Shown here piece by piece: positions 32,801-41,629 of a stretch of 64,000 bases of DNA; position 1 is the first letter of the stretch, and every line of letters starts with the position of its first letter. Source of the DNA: Branchiostoma floridae (Eukaryota; Chordata; Leptocardii; Amphioxiformes; Branchiostomatidae); assembly GCF_000003815.2 (NCBI RefSeq), contig NC_049988.1, positions 6,019,192-6,083,191 on the forward strand, written 5' to 3'. Under the pieces are notes generated by a model, which saw only the letters and a program-made list of their open reading frames with translations, was not told where the DNA came from and ran no database searches. Made by a program: the position numbers and the translations under genes.

Positions 32801-34819
32801 TACATCTTCAATCAAACCTGAAGTGGAACACTCATGTCAACACTATGTATAAGAAAGCCAGTCAACGGCTCTTTCTCCTATGTAAACTCAAACACTTCCG
32901 CCTCCCAACCGAAGATCTTGTGACAGTCTACATCACTTACATCCGTCCCATAACTGAGTACTGTGCCCCCGTGTGGCACCCCGGACTACCCAGCGTGCTC
33001 AGTAAGAAGATCGAATCTGTTCAAAGACGTGCCTGCAGAATCATTTTAGGCCCTGACTTTACGTCCTACACCAAGGCACGTGACTTACTAGACCTACCCA
33101 CACTCGAAGACCGTCGCGAAGCCTTAACGATGAAGTTCGCCAGATCACTGCAGTCATCTGAGCAATTCAGACACCTTCTCCCTTCTTCTCGGGGGGAAAT
33201 AAGTGGAAGGTCGACACGATCATCACAGAAACTAGACATTATACACTGTAAGACTGATAGATATAGATCCAGCGCTGTTCCTCACATGACTAGACTTCTG
33301 AACGCTTAATTGCCTTCACTGTGTTCGCTACTCGTTGTGTTTTGAACTGTTTTATATATGTATGATAATATCCTATATATATGTATGATATTCTATGAAC
33401 ATCTGTGATTTAAACACCCCGAAACTGTATCAACTGTAAACGTCGTTAACCGACGATTTTAACTTGTGTATTTAGACCAGTATATTTTAATCAGTGTATC
33501 ATATAGAGCTCTTGACATTTTTATCTTGTGTAGTTTACCACGCAATTCAGCCGTTGGCTGCAAGGTGGCAACTGTGACGTCTGACTTTTGAATAAACCAT
33601 TATTAATCATATTGCATTTCTCAATATTTTTCCAGCCCCAATTGCAAGGCGTCTGTTTTCCAGCCCAAATTCTGATTCCGAAGACACGCCTGTCATGAAT
33701 GTACCGGGAGTTGGTGAGAAGCTGGGATCGACTCTTCAAGGAGCGGGATACAACACGGTACGACGGCTCTACGGTGGGTTCACACGTGCGTATATATTCA
33801 TTTCCGTATGAGGTCCGTATGGAATTCTTACTCAAACAGGCTCCACAGGTCGCCGAAAAAATAGTAGAAATTGGAGAGATACTAGAGAGATAACAAATAG
33901 TTATCTGGTAGAGGAGTGGTGTGCGACCCAGCTAACTCGTCTGGCATGTTTTCTGTCAATATTTGCCCCAATTTCTACTATTTTACAGCTTCTTGTGCGT
34001 GGAGCCTGTTTAATTCCATACGGACCTCATGCGGGCTTGAATAAATACGCATGTGTGAACCCCTCTTAACGTTTGTCTATTTCGCAGCGTACCTGTAGCT
34101 TAGGCCACAGCAGATATATTTTATCAGTGACATTCTCTGCAGACTCCAAATTTACACTGTACAGATACAGATGTATTATACAGATAAACATTGTACAAGC
34201 ACAAGCAAATTGATAAAATGAACAAACAATGTTTACTACACATTCTTACATCAACTTTGCAAAGCCTTTGTTCGAACCCTTAATCTGTTAACAGGGTATG
34301 AAAGACACAGGAAGTCTGTTTTGAATTTCAACACTCAGATGTCGGATCGAAAAAGGGCTAGGGAATATAATTTTTCATATTGTGCATGTTTTTTCTTCTG
34401 TAGGTTGGGGATCTAAAGGAGCAGATAGAGAACCAGTAAATGTTTTTTTTTCTTCTGTAGGTTGGGGATCTAAGGAGCAAATGAAGAACCTGTAAATGTT
34501 TTTTTTCTTCTGTAGGTTGGGGATCTAAAGGAGCAAATGAAGAATCTGTAAATGTTTTTTTTTTTTCTGTAGGTTGGGGATCTAAAGGAGCAAATGAAGA
34601 ACCTGTAAATGTTTTTTTCTTCTGTAGGTTGGGGATCTAAAGGAGCAAATGAAAAACCTGTACATGTTTTGGCTGGAAAGTTTCGGGGCAGAAAAGGAGG
34701 AGCGTGAAGCTATCTACAATGCCGTTGAGGGATTGGATGACGATACACAGCAGAATAGCAACAATGGCCCTTCAAGGGAACGTCGCCATAGTACAGAATG
34801 TAATGATGATTTGATTTGA
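26834..34819 (+). CDS. BAF-like (barrier-to-autointegration factor) domain protein, six exons
   Basis: Exons 26834-26848, 27945-27998, 28984-29056, 29508-29588, 33636-33757 and 34628-34819 join in frame (phases 0,0,1,1,0) into 178 residues. The first about 110 residues are charged and unstructured (KKRVHGQQ, RSRSPSLPNIS). The C-terminal part has a helix-hairpin-helix, VPGVGEKLGSTLQGAGY, and MFWLESFGAEKEEREAIYNA, which lines up with the BAF blocks IGEVLGKKLEERGF and REWLKDTCGANAKQS. BAF proteins bridge double-stranded DNA and bind LEM-domain proteins of the nuclear envelope. This one is about twice BAF's 89 residues and lacks about ten residues in the middle, so a divergent BAF paralogue or another HhH protein is possible. 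Exon 4 (27 codons, phase 1-1) can be skipped without breaking the frame. Introns carry a LINE and foldback elements, and the last acceptor is multiplied. Confidence 0.6.
28205..28372. mobile_element. Foldback element with three internal 24-base repeats
   Basis: TTTAAAAACGGCCCAGAGAC at the left matches the complement of the right end (CTGTGCCGTTTTTAA), and AAGTCGCA/TGCGACTT extend the arms to about 27 bases. Between them ACGATATTCCTTATTATTGG recurs almost perfectly three times. It lies in intron 2 of the BAF-like gene. Confidence 0.7.
29057..29157. repeat. 26-base repeat, three copies, at the exon 3 donor
   Basis: GGGAATATGACCAGTTGATT begins at about 29079, 29105 and 29131 just inside intron 3. 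The same word family (GACCAGTTGAAAGCTGTCCT) reappears just after exon 4 at about 29624. Confidence 0.85.
30100..33612 (+). mobile_element. CR1-like non-LTR retrotransposon, apparently full length
   Basis: The core is the intact ORF at 30238-33309. About 140 bases of possible 5' UTR precede it and about 300 bases of 3' UTR follow, ending near TTGAATAAACCATTATTAAT at 33590-33609, just before a splice acceptor of the host gene. Inserted in sense orientation in intron 4 of the BAF-like gene. Exact ends and a target duplication are not clear by eye. Confidence 0.85.
30238..33309 (+). CDS. Endonuclease-reverse transcriptase of a CR1-like LINE
   Basis: One uninterrupted ORF of 1023 residues. Residues about 140-370 are an apurinic-type endonuclease domain: SNARSLSNKLEEL, the catalytic-Glu motif ISETWF, the GGDFN motif and a terminal SDH. 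Residues about 580-860 are the reverse transcriptase: RKAAGPDAIPGKLIKE, ELRPISL, motif A STDYSKAFDRVSH, motif B GLPQGTLLGPLIF and motif C FVDD (FADD or YADD in most relatives). A C-terminal thumb/connection region follows (YITYIRPITEYCAPVW, VQRRACRIILG). It nicks target DNA and copies its own RNA there. All catalytic motifs are present, so the copy is young or still active. The first about 130 residues are basic with no domain I recognise; the true start could be a later ATG. Placement in the CR1/Jockey superfamily is firm, the exact clade is not. Confidence 0.93.
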   Translation: MPPPWAQTPLLRYSLNFLRGLKRAAVPTGPDLKEHLLRLGIWKWRCRPRGKKAGKLFQRKISPIIGNRPFVCKCTASLPDSSHIRVHKCKSDGFQSFLPRSRQCATTSRVLTRIVTSPSSCEHPCVTHHKPKQKTFYDLPSLFLSNARSLSNKLEELELRLRDLHSGVAIISETWFQEQSLAVMTDIHGYTTFSRPRVGRPGGGVAVYVRDDIHSSVLDIPVPEELECTWVKVRPHRLPRNVSSLAVCAVYSPPDSPHSELLIDHLVNTVDSLQVKHPHIGIIIGGDFNRVDVSKLCMSHNLRQLVDRPTRDQATLDLIITNLNSYYSTPSISDPLATSDHNTVVVQAKSTPVSNKIIKRVCRPFRDSSIRLFGQWITTHDWSEVLSAPTTAEKSRVFYNTLQSKMDHFFPVKLTRLHMFDKPWITPEIKSLIYLRQKAFVNNDKMTYSHLRNNVQRKIHASKAKYYHTNVKSLKEEDIASWHRQIKSMANSNRSEPDIQIDGLDPSDTPSIANAINKSLATVINSLPPLDLSLLPAYLPARPPPTVNHWDVYMKLQKVKTRKAAGPDAIPGKLIKEFAYELSVPLADILNSSLQQGLVPDEWKNATVVPVPKCKPPSVNELRPISLTSLLSKVAENFICQWAMTDILPNIDAQQFGGIKGRSTTHCLLDMTNTLFKACDKPNTLCSLVSTDYSKAFDRVSHTVAICRLVELGLRPSLVRWIADFLTNRRQVVRYHGSCSNSVLITCGLPQGTLLGPLIFTAYINSAAQEALSKRWKFVDDLNMLEVRNPPVSPSHLQQDLTDLDSWSKESHMMLHPGKCKVMYIQFNRVPYIPRPLTVSNVVLQEVPSMKILGIHLQSNLKWNTHVNTMYKKASQRLFLLCKLKHFRLPTEDLVTVYITYIRPITEYCAPVWHPGLPSVLSKKIESVQRRACRIILGPDFTSYTKARDLLDLPTLEDRREALTMKFARSLQSSEQFRHLLPSSRGEISGRSTRSSQKLDIIHCKTDRYRSSAVPHMTRLLNA
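33776..34063. mobile_element. Foldback MITE with arms of about 100 bases
   Basis: Left GGGTTCACACGTGCGTATAT and right (complement) GGGTTCACACATGCGTATTT. Pairing continues through ATGAGGTCCGTATGGAATT, ACAGGCTCCAC and AATAGTAGAAATTGG. About 290 bases in all, in intron 5 of the BAF-like gene only 18 bases past the exon 5 donor. Confidence 0.85.
34391..34640 (+). repeat. About 57-base tandem array over the last acceptor of the BAF-like gene
   Basis: TTCTGTAGGTTGGGGATCTA occurs five times, the last being the real acceptor and start of exon 6 at 34628. Each copy has a poly-T tract plus TTCTGTAG acceptor. Upstream copies read CCTGTAAATG where the real exon reads CCTGTACATG, which puts a TAA stop into each decoy exon. 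Confidence 0.92.
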
Positions 34820-36400
34820 CTTATTCGGCTGTATAGAAACATTGCCAGGGCTACCCAACTAGCCGGGGCTATTATATAAAACACAAGCGCTGGTAACTGT
34901 ACAATACACAAAAACAGCATAATGTTTACCAATACACGAGATTTGTTTTTCGAAATAAGTTATACAGACAACTTGGCGCAAGATATGGATAACTATAGAT
35001 ACGTAGACTATCTGTGTTTACGTACTAGCTAGGTTAACAGTCGTACTACTTTCAAACAGAGCGCTTAGATCAATCAACGATATTCCATACCTTAACTTTC
35101 ACGCAATATTGCAGGAGACGGGATTCAGAAGAAAATGTCATAGTTCGGACTTTATTCGCATAAATTTCGACGAAATGCTTCTAGAATCAATAGCTGTCTT
35201 TGAAGAAGTGGGAGTATCATATTTGTGACATGTATGATAAGCCGCTTTATGTATTATACAGCGCATGCGAGATCAATTGTGGGTAATAGGTCAAAGATCA
35301 ATGACTCTCAGACATGAACAATACACATCTGGACACGTTTTAAGCATAATATGCTTAGCTGGGAAGAGAGAAACGTCACAGTTTGCTTCATGTGAACCTA
35401 CTGCACCAGTACGATCGATCGCTGTTGTTGTTTATATCCGGGGTATTGGATGGTTGTTGCCTACCATGACGTCAGTAGATTGGATCAAAATTGATATTCA
35501 AATTAGCGGCTCAAATTACTGGTTAATATGTAAATCAATCTTTTGCCAAACACCTGCTTTTTGCCTACCACTGCGTCACCGTGACATCATCGCGATTGCT
35601 CGTATGGTAATAAGCTAAGCTTATTCCAAGGAGCTTTCATTAACAGGTCTATTTCCATGTATGTATCTATGTATATACATACAAAAATGAATTCCACGAA
35701 TTCGTCATCTATACAAATGTGCCTTTTAATTTCAATAATTACTATTATCAGTTCAAGAAAAGATAAATGTCACAATTTCATTTTTTACATTTTCAATTCA
35801 TACACAATACACACACACAAAGTGTAGTTCACCTTTTGTTTTATACAGGGCTATACCACCTCAAAAGTATGTTAAAAAGCAATTGTCCGAGTATATCCGA
35901 GTACATGTGACTTATTTCAAGGAACATCTGAGAAAACAAAACACACCTAAGCTATAAAATGACAAAAATACATGTAATTATTGTAATTTCACGACACAGC
36001 ACACCATATGCACACCAGTAAAATAAGTAATACTTTTGGCATACAAAAACTGCATCTATCACCAACTTTACTCAGTAAAGGGGTTGACCATCTACACGAA
36101 TTGGTGTGACTTCAGTAAGTGCATGTCCCTTATTATGTGATTGATTAAGTCAGCAGTTGCAATGATGTACTTATAATCAAGATTGATAATACAACTAGAT
36201 ACACAAAAGCAGTAAAATTACAAAGTGCATGTTACATATGTAAGGCACATCACACTATGTACACCATTCTATCTTTTGTTTGCTAAAAAAACACTAGATC
36301 TCTTGTTGGACTGTATTCCTTTTTGTAACATTCCTACATGTGCCTTGTTTTATGACGCCCGATACTTGGACAGAAAACCTTGATTTCCATAACTAACCTT
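34820..36400. other. Intergenic stretch
   Basis: Contains the 3' UTR of the BAF-like gene and, at about 36060-36240, the second copy of the dispersed repeat found at 22430-22640. No supported exon; the 117-codon frame at 35265 has no recognisable domain. Confidence 0.4.
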
Positions 36401-36406
36401 CTCTAG

Positions 36407-37435
36407 TGTCAATAGCCGAGGATATTGTTTCCACGCCTCAGACCAATTACAACAGAACTAAAACAACACGTGTGTGTCCAAGTCCTTGTATCGAGGAACA
36501 GTTCGTGACCAGTAACACGTGTTTTGTTACAAGTCTACCACCTAGATGTGCAGGGTGTTCAGCAGAACACAGTGGACTACTACTACATCCTGGAATAAAG
36601 AAAGTCCGTGGCGAAAAAGCCGACCGTCGACACATTGGCAAAGAAATGGACCTATTTTACACAGATTCTGAAGTACTAAGTCTTGTTGATGGTCGTGGAC
36701 GTACTCTCCAAGCAGAAGTTTGGCTCGGGCTCCTTTTTTACGTGTTTGATGCATTTTTCTCCTTGAGCATTTTATTCTGTATCGTTTTCTTAATATTCAA
36801 TTGGCCGGTCTTCCACTGTACCTGCAAGAGTTCCGTAAGACATTTAGTGGTCCGGTACGTTCACCAATTATGTATACGTGAGGTAATGTTTCGATCGTTA
36901 ATCGTTACCATGTAAGGCATGACGCTGCAGTGCCATACATATAGCTGTTCTGTGAGTTCAGTCAGACCTAAAACGACACCGTGCGTACATGCACCCAATC
37001 ATTTCTGATAAATCCTACTGATCACGCTGTGCCCATGAGTTTTAAAGAACAAGTACGCAGGTTGTCACTACCAGTCTTTCCTATTGCCACTGATAGTTAG
37101 GCGTTAGAGAATGCATTTTGTCGGTACTCACGTACAGTCACTCGCATCCGTATGTGATGTGAATCTGATAGTACTGTATCTGGCTATCATAGATTCATTG
37201 TCTACTTGTCATTTTAATTATACATTTGTTACTCTGTGCTGGTACATCAGTCTACATATTTTTCCAGATTGACATAGACAATTGGCATACCTTTTTGCAC
37301 CGCGTGCGTAGTACAGTGATTAGTGACCCAGCTTATGGACCAATGACTTCCGGCTGTGTCGCTTATTTGACATGCACGAAAATGGAAAGGGTTGCAGTCA
37401 TTTGTACAGGAGGTTGTGCCGTGGTCCACTGTTAA
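36407..37435 (+). CDS. Unrecognised membrane-protein candidate, two or more exons
   Basis: A frame opens directly behind an acceptor (CTTCTCTAG) at 36407 and runs to a good donor (AGTTCC before GTAAGA) at 36834. A second open piece, 37268-37435, begins behind TTTTTCCAG and continues in the same phase to a TAA. Joined, they encode about 199 residues. The first part has clustered cysteines (CPSPC, TCF, RCAGC) like an extracellular segment. A strong hydrophobic helix (LLFYVFDAFFSLSILFCIVF) follows, then CTCKSS and a Cys-rich tail. No ATG precedes, so a 5' exon would be needed. I recognise no family; it could be a pseudogene or a chance frame. Confidence 0.3.
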
Positions 37436-37786
37436 TTGTTCTTGTCGAAAAGTGGAGAATTTCCCTGTACCTGTACATACTGTACATTGCGTATGTCTTC
37501 ACTGACACGACCAGTGAGAGAGCATCTCAAATTAGCATAAAAGTTCATCTGTGTTGGTAGAATGCATTATAGAAAAATGCTACCACTTCACTTCCAACAC
37601 TTAATCAAACTATAAGAACCCGTAGTACCCCTAAATTTTCGGTCAATCTCCGTCGACCTTGTTCACAGAATGACCCTTCTATCTCCAGCAGTGACGTCAG
37701 GATCACGCCACTTTGCAGGGGGGGGGGGCATAAGTATCTGAGAAAGTCTAGATACAGATAAGTCTTCTACAGATATGTCAAACGCC

Positions 37787-37792
37787 TTTATT
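37787..37792 (-). terminator. Polyadenylation signal of the LRR gene
   Basis: TTTATT on the plus strand (AATAAA on the minus strand), 32 bases past the stop codon. Confidence 0.7.
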
Positions 37793-37823
37793 CTCATTCT
37801 AAAGAACTTCCAAATTCACCTGC

Positions 37824-39302
37824 TTAATTTACACCTTCTGTGTAAGTTGTATTGTTTGCCGAGTTTATTGTATGCATGTACAAGTTGGATGATGTAAATG
37901 TTCCTTGGTACAGATCGTACATAGAGCTGTTCTCATTGTGGTTCAGACTTTCTCCAGAAACACCAAAGTTTGCTGGGCTGCCTTCTGTAGACGCATGCAA
38001 ATGGGATGGTGGAGTTATTGTTTGCATCTGGAAACTTTGTGTAGATTCTGCAAAATTTTCAGGGGCGGTTAAATCTTCGTGATTGAACCCTTCTTCACCC
38101 GTAGCCGCGTTAGATTCTATGCGGTAATGTTCATTCTCCTGAACCACAAGATGTCCGTTATTCAAGTGGTGTGTAGAGTTAACTATTAGTGGCGTAATCT
38201 GGTGAAAGGTTATAAAATGACGTCTGTTGACGTCCTCACGACGATTACAGGATAGTTTGTACTTCACTCGAAATCGTAAAAGGCAGACCATGAACGTCAA
38301 AGTTAGTATACTTTCAACTACAACGATGGGAATGAAAATGACGAAACTTTCCTGAATGTCTCTTCCCATGATGCTAGGAATAGGGGTGTTGGTAGCATTC
38401 AGTGTGGCTGTCCAGATTACATCGGTTTTGCGCGATTCGTCATTTACTTTGCCCCATGGATTAGTATGTGTATTTCCCGAACTAACAGTGCTAAAAGTGT
38501 CATTCTCAGGGCTAAGCAGTTGGTTTTCAGTTTTTTCGGTTTTAGGCCTAGCTGTGGCTATGGTTGTACTCGTCATTTTTGTGTTGGGTTCACAATTCGC
38601 AATCAAACTAGACACTTGTGACAAAAGAAGCTGTCGAAGATGACTTGGACTATTGCAGGAAAGGCCTCCTTGATTTTGGTTTTCGATCAGAAAACAAGCT
38701 GAACACGTCACACAACAGGTCTTCTTGTCTCTCCCCTTACAGGCTTGTAAACACGCCATCTTGTCAATCAGCCAGGAGAGGTCGCAGTCACAGTGGAACG
38801 GATTGCCAAAGATCTCGGCCGTGGTTATCTGTGGCCAGCCCAGTTGGTACTGAGAGAGCGATGTAAATTTGTTGTGGCGTATGTCTACAAGTTTCAGCTT
38901 CGGTAGGTGGTCAATAACGCCGGCGCCCAGGTTGATATGTTGGAGGCGGTTCCATCTCAAATAGAGAAACTTTAAACCTGGCAAACCCTTCAAAGACTCC
39001 CATGAAAATGATTCCATGCCATTCTCTGTTAGGTCAAGCGAATACAGTTTTGGTAGTTGTGGCAGATATGTAATGTTCCTGATATCATTCTGTGCTGCAC
39101 TAAGTCGTTCAGCATTAGGCGGTATGTCATCGGGGAGCGTCTCGAGGCCGACGCGATCACAATTAACCGACGCTACCGGCCACATCTGTATGTCGCATCT
39201 TACGCTCTTTTCGCGGTTAGATGAAGTTTTATATTTCTGACAAACGCATGCAGACCACAGAGACCCCAAAGTAACGAGGAAAAACAACACACTTACTTTC
39301 AT
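37824..39302 (-). CDS. Single-exon LRR type I membrane protein
   Basis: 492 residues from the Met at 39302; an earlier in-frame Met lies 11 codons upstream, but this one directly starts a signal peptide (MKVSVLFFLVTLGSLWSACV). Then come an LRRNT cap with cysteines (VRCDIQMW..VNCDR), about four leucine-rich repeats (residues about 60-165: LYSLDLTENGMESF, LKFLYLRWNRLQHI, LKLVDIRHNKFTSL), an LRRCT cap (NPFHCDCDLSWL and further cysteines, some extra: KKTCCVTCSAC), a Ser/Thr-rich stalk with sequons, one transmembrane helix (about 319-342) and a 150-residue cytoplasmic tail without TIR or kinase domain. Such LRR cell-surface proteins act as adhesion or recognition receptors; the ligand is unknown. 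The intron-less frame suggests retroposition or the single-exon habit of LRR receptor families. Polyadenylation signal at 37787. Confidence 0.88.
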   Translation of the reverse strand: MKVSVLFFLVTLGSLWSACVCQKYKTSSNREKSVRCDIQMWPVASVNCDRVGLETLPDDIPPNAERLSAAQNDIRNITYLPQLPKLYSLDLTENGMESFSWESLKGLPGLKFLYLRWNRLQHINLGAGVIDHLPKLKLVDIRHNKFTSLSQYQLGWPQITTAEIFGNPFHCDCDLSWLIDKMACLQACKGRDKKTCCVTCSACFLIENQNQGGLSCNSPSHLRQLLLSQVSSLIANCEPNTKMTSTTIATARPKTEKTENQLLSPENDTFSTVSSGNTHTNPWGKVNDESRKTDVIWTATLNATNTPIPSIMGRDIQESFVIFIPIVVVESILTLTFMVCLLRFRVKYKLSCNRREDVNRRHFITFHQITPLIVNSTHHLNNGHLVVQENEHYRIESNAATGEEGFNHEDLTAPENFAESTQSFQMQTITPPSHLHASTEGSPANFGVSGESLNHNENSSMYDLYQGTFTSSNLYMHTINSANNTTYTEGVN

Positions 39303-39339
39303 AGTGCACAGCGAATTTGAGATGCAACACCGCAAAAAG

Positions 39340-40006
39340 CCTCCGAAAGTTTCGGCCGTCTGTACTGAAGTGCAGTTTTATTTGGTCACAACACATACGC
39401 CAACCACGAGTGGCGTCTCTTTTGCAAAAATGCATGAAATTATCGTGCGATGAGAAACCACAAAATTTCTGAGTTGGCGACGGCAAGATTGTTTTTTGTG
39501 ATTACAATATTGGACATTGTTGTTGGGGAGATATTGTCGGATTATTTGTCTTGGTGACTGCTTTTATTTGGTTGGTACGAAACTTCGAAACAGAACAGAA
39601 TATGACATGTACTACATAACCATCTTATTCAACCGACGTTTGGGACAGCACCTGTAAGCAGCGACACCTATGCTGCAGTACCATGTGGTCCAGTCAGTAT
39701 TGCCCCGAGGAAGGTGACAGACGATCAACGAAACGACTTGGTTATGTACTTCTTATTCTGTCTTGAAGGGTTTTCTGAAATTTTGACCGAACTCTTCCTC
39801 ACTAATGGCCTTTGACAAAGATATTACTTTTTAAAACATAGCCTGCCTTAACTCCGTGAAATATTCTAATAAGTCCTAATAAATCTAGCAACATCTTCTT
39901 CTTCTTCTTCTTACTTGCAAATTGGTACAAACATTATCAGAGCGGATTCTCAGCGTTCATAGTCCGTGTCCTTTCCTTTTGGTCACAACATCTGCTACTG
40001 AGCTGA
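39340..40006. other. Intergenic stretch upstream of the LRR gene
   Basis: No supported gene. A (CTT)n run lies at about 39895-39913. Promoter and leader of the LRR gene should be near 39303-39500. Confidence 0.4.
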
Positions 40007-40007
40007 A

Positions 40008-40258
40008 CTCGGCCCTCAGCCTCCTTCACCGGCCTCTCTGGGAACCTTGGCGAATTTTTTTTGTCGGGGGGTGGGGGGGTGGGGGTGTTGTGGTTGGGAA
40101 CCAGATTTTGTCTAGCCCGTACAAGCTTCCCGGTATATATTCCTTCCCGGGCATATATTCCTTTCCCGGCATATTCCCGGTTAAAAATCGCGCATCGAAT
40201 CGACGGAAAATTTCGACAAGGTTCCCAGAGAGGCCGGTGAAGGAGGCTAACTCGGCCC
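40008..40258. mobile_element. hAT-like MITE with 8-bp target duplication
   Basis: The element spans 40016-40250. Left end TCAGCCTCCTTCACCGGCC and right-end complement TTAGCCTCCTTCACCGGCC pair for about 34 bases with one mismatch, through CTCTGGGAACCTTG. It is flanked on both sides by CTCGGCCC (40008-40015 and 40251-40258). The interior holds a poly-G tract and three TTCCCGG(C/T)ATAT-type words. An 8-base duplication is typical of hAT-type transposition; no transposase is present. Confidence 0.87.
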
Positions 40259-40259
40259 A

Positions 40260-41000
40260 AATTGCTCGAGCTGTGACCTAAGAGAGTACAAGTGAGGCTG
40301 CTGGAAATGGAGATGGAGTGACAAGATATGATGATGATTGTTTGCTTACAACTCAAATTTACCAACCAAAATTAAAACTACCAGATGCGCTATAACTGTG
40401 TGTTGACTTTGTGTTGATACTGTTATAATTGTAATGGATAATTGTCCACCATTATGTTGTGTTTTGAAGGATTGCATGGTCATTGTTACTAATTTATATT
40501 AACGTAAGCTAATCTTGTATGCTATGTTAAATGGTGTATTTTCTGTCGGCACAAAAAATAACAAATCTACCGAAGTACACACGCATGTATCATGTTCAAT
40601 TCATATGTAAACAGCGCAGATTGCTATGTTTAGGTATAAGATAAAGTTTGTATTGTACTGAGAACAATAAATCAATAGATAATCATGACTGGCTGATCAT
40701 GTTTGTTATTATTACTGATTACAATGTCTGAGTAATAAGCACAAATTACAAGTCCAAACCATGATTCCACCCTTCTTTATGTGTATTCAGATAAATAGGA
40801 CAAGTATTTTCTACTGGTACATTTTTTATGAACATATGCCTGGAATACAATGATGAAACATCTATAGATCGTATAAGCTTAGCTAAACGTTATATATAAT
40901 AAACATAAAATTGGCTGCAAGACGTCAAATATTTCAAACTGACTAGTTTGTAAGGCCATTGTTGATTTTGATATATGGGTGACATCCGCGCGCGCATCCC
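40260..41000. other. AT-rich intergenic stretch
   Basis: Nothing recognisable beyond AT-rich sequence. Confidence 0.4.
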
Positions 41001-41006
41001 AAGTTT

Positions 41007-41621
41007 TTGCCGTTTCCAAAAGTAAAAAAAAAAATTAAAGGTTTTAACCATACTCTAACAAAGCAGTTTCAAAATAAGCAAATATATGACACTAGTAGAT
41101 TGCAAAAACCAATATCGGAAAAGGTCATAGACCTTTACAAGGTAAAGGAAGATGTGAAAGAACAAAATCAAAGAATCCTTTGTTCGGTGTATACCATATT
41201 CTGTGTGTTCAGTCATATGTTCAACCTTCTTTCAGACCACTTAGATTCCATACATTCCATAATAAGGGCAACTTTTATTCGCACGCTCGCATCAGTTTTT
41301 GGATTCCCAGACGATGTCATCCGTCTGTTCCTGAGTGACACAAAAGGGGGGAGGGTGCTTATAAGGACTGTATTGGCTTCCTGTACAAAAACATACATGA
41401 AAAAGGGCTTCAAAACTCACTTACCAGTATTTCAATCTCTAAAATTTCCGTCCTACTGGATAGCTAAACATGTCAACTTACCTTTTGTGGAAAAAGCCAG
41501 GCTTCGACTCCGGCATTTTCTCCCGCTATCAGCTGTTAAAACCAAAACAACACTGACCTCTCACCTCCCAGCCAGGAGAAGCATGCTTCACCACATTGTA
41601 GACAGGTCCCACAACATGTAA
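41007..41621 (+). CDS. Unrecognised 204-codon open frame
   Basis: Open from a TTG at 41007, without an ATG until about residue 70, so it would be an exon or a decayed frame. The sequence is rich in Lys/Arg and has a moderately hydrophobic stretch (LCSVYTIFCVFSHMFNLL) followed by basic helices (EKARLRLRHFLPL). Codon composition is AT-rich like its surroundings, unlike the recognised genes here. It has no motif I know. Possibly part of a mobile element, since the following 3 kb is dense in foldback elements. Confidence 0.25.
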   Translation: MPFPKVKKKIKGFNHTLTKQFQNKQIYDTSRLQKPISEKVIDLYKVKEDVKEQNQRILCSVYTIFCVFSHMFNLLSDHLDSIHSIIRATFIRTLASVFGFPDDVIRLFLSDTKGGRVLIRTVLASCTKTYMKKGFKTHLPVFQSLKFPSYWIAKHVNLPFVEKARLRLRHFLPLSAVKTKTTLTSHLPARRSMLHHIVDRSHNM

Positions 41622-41629
41622 TGTAACAC

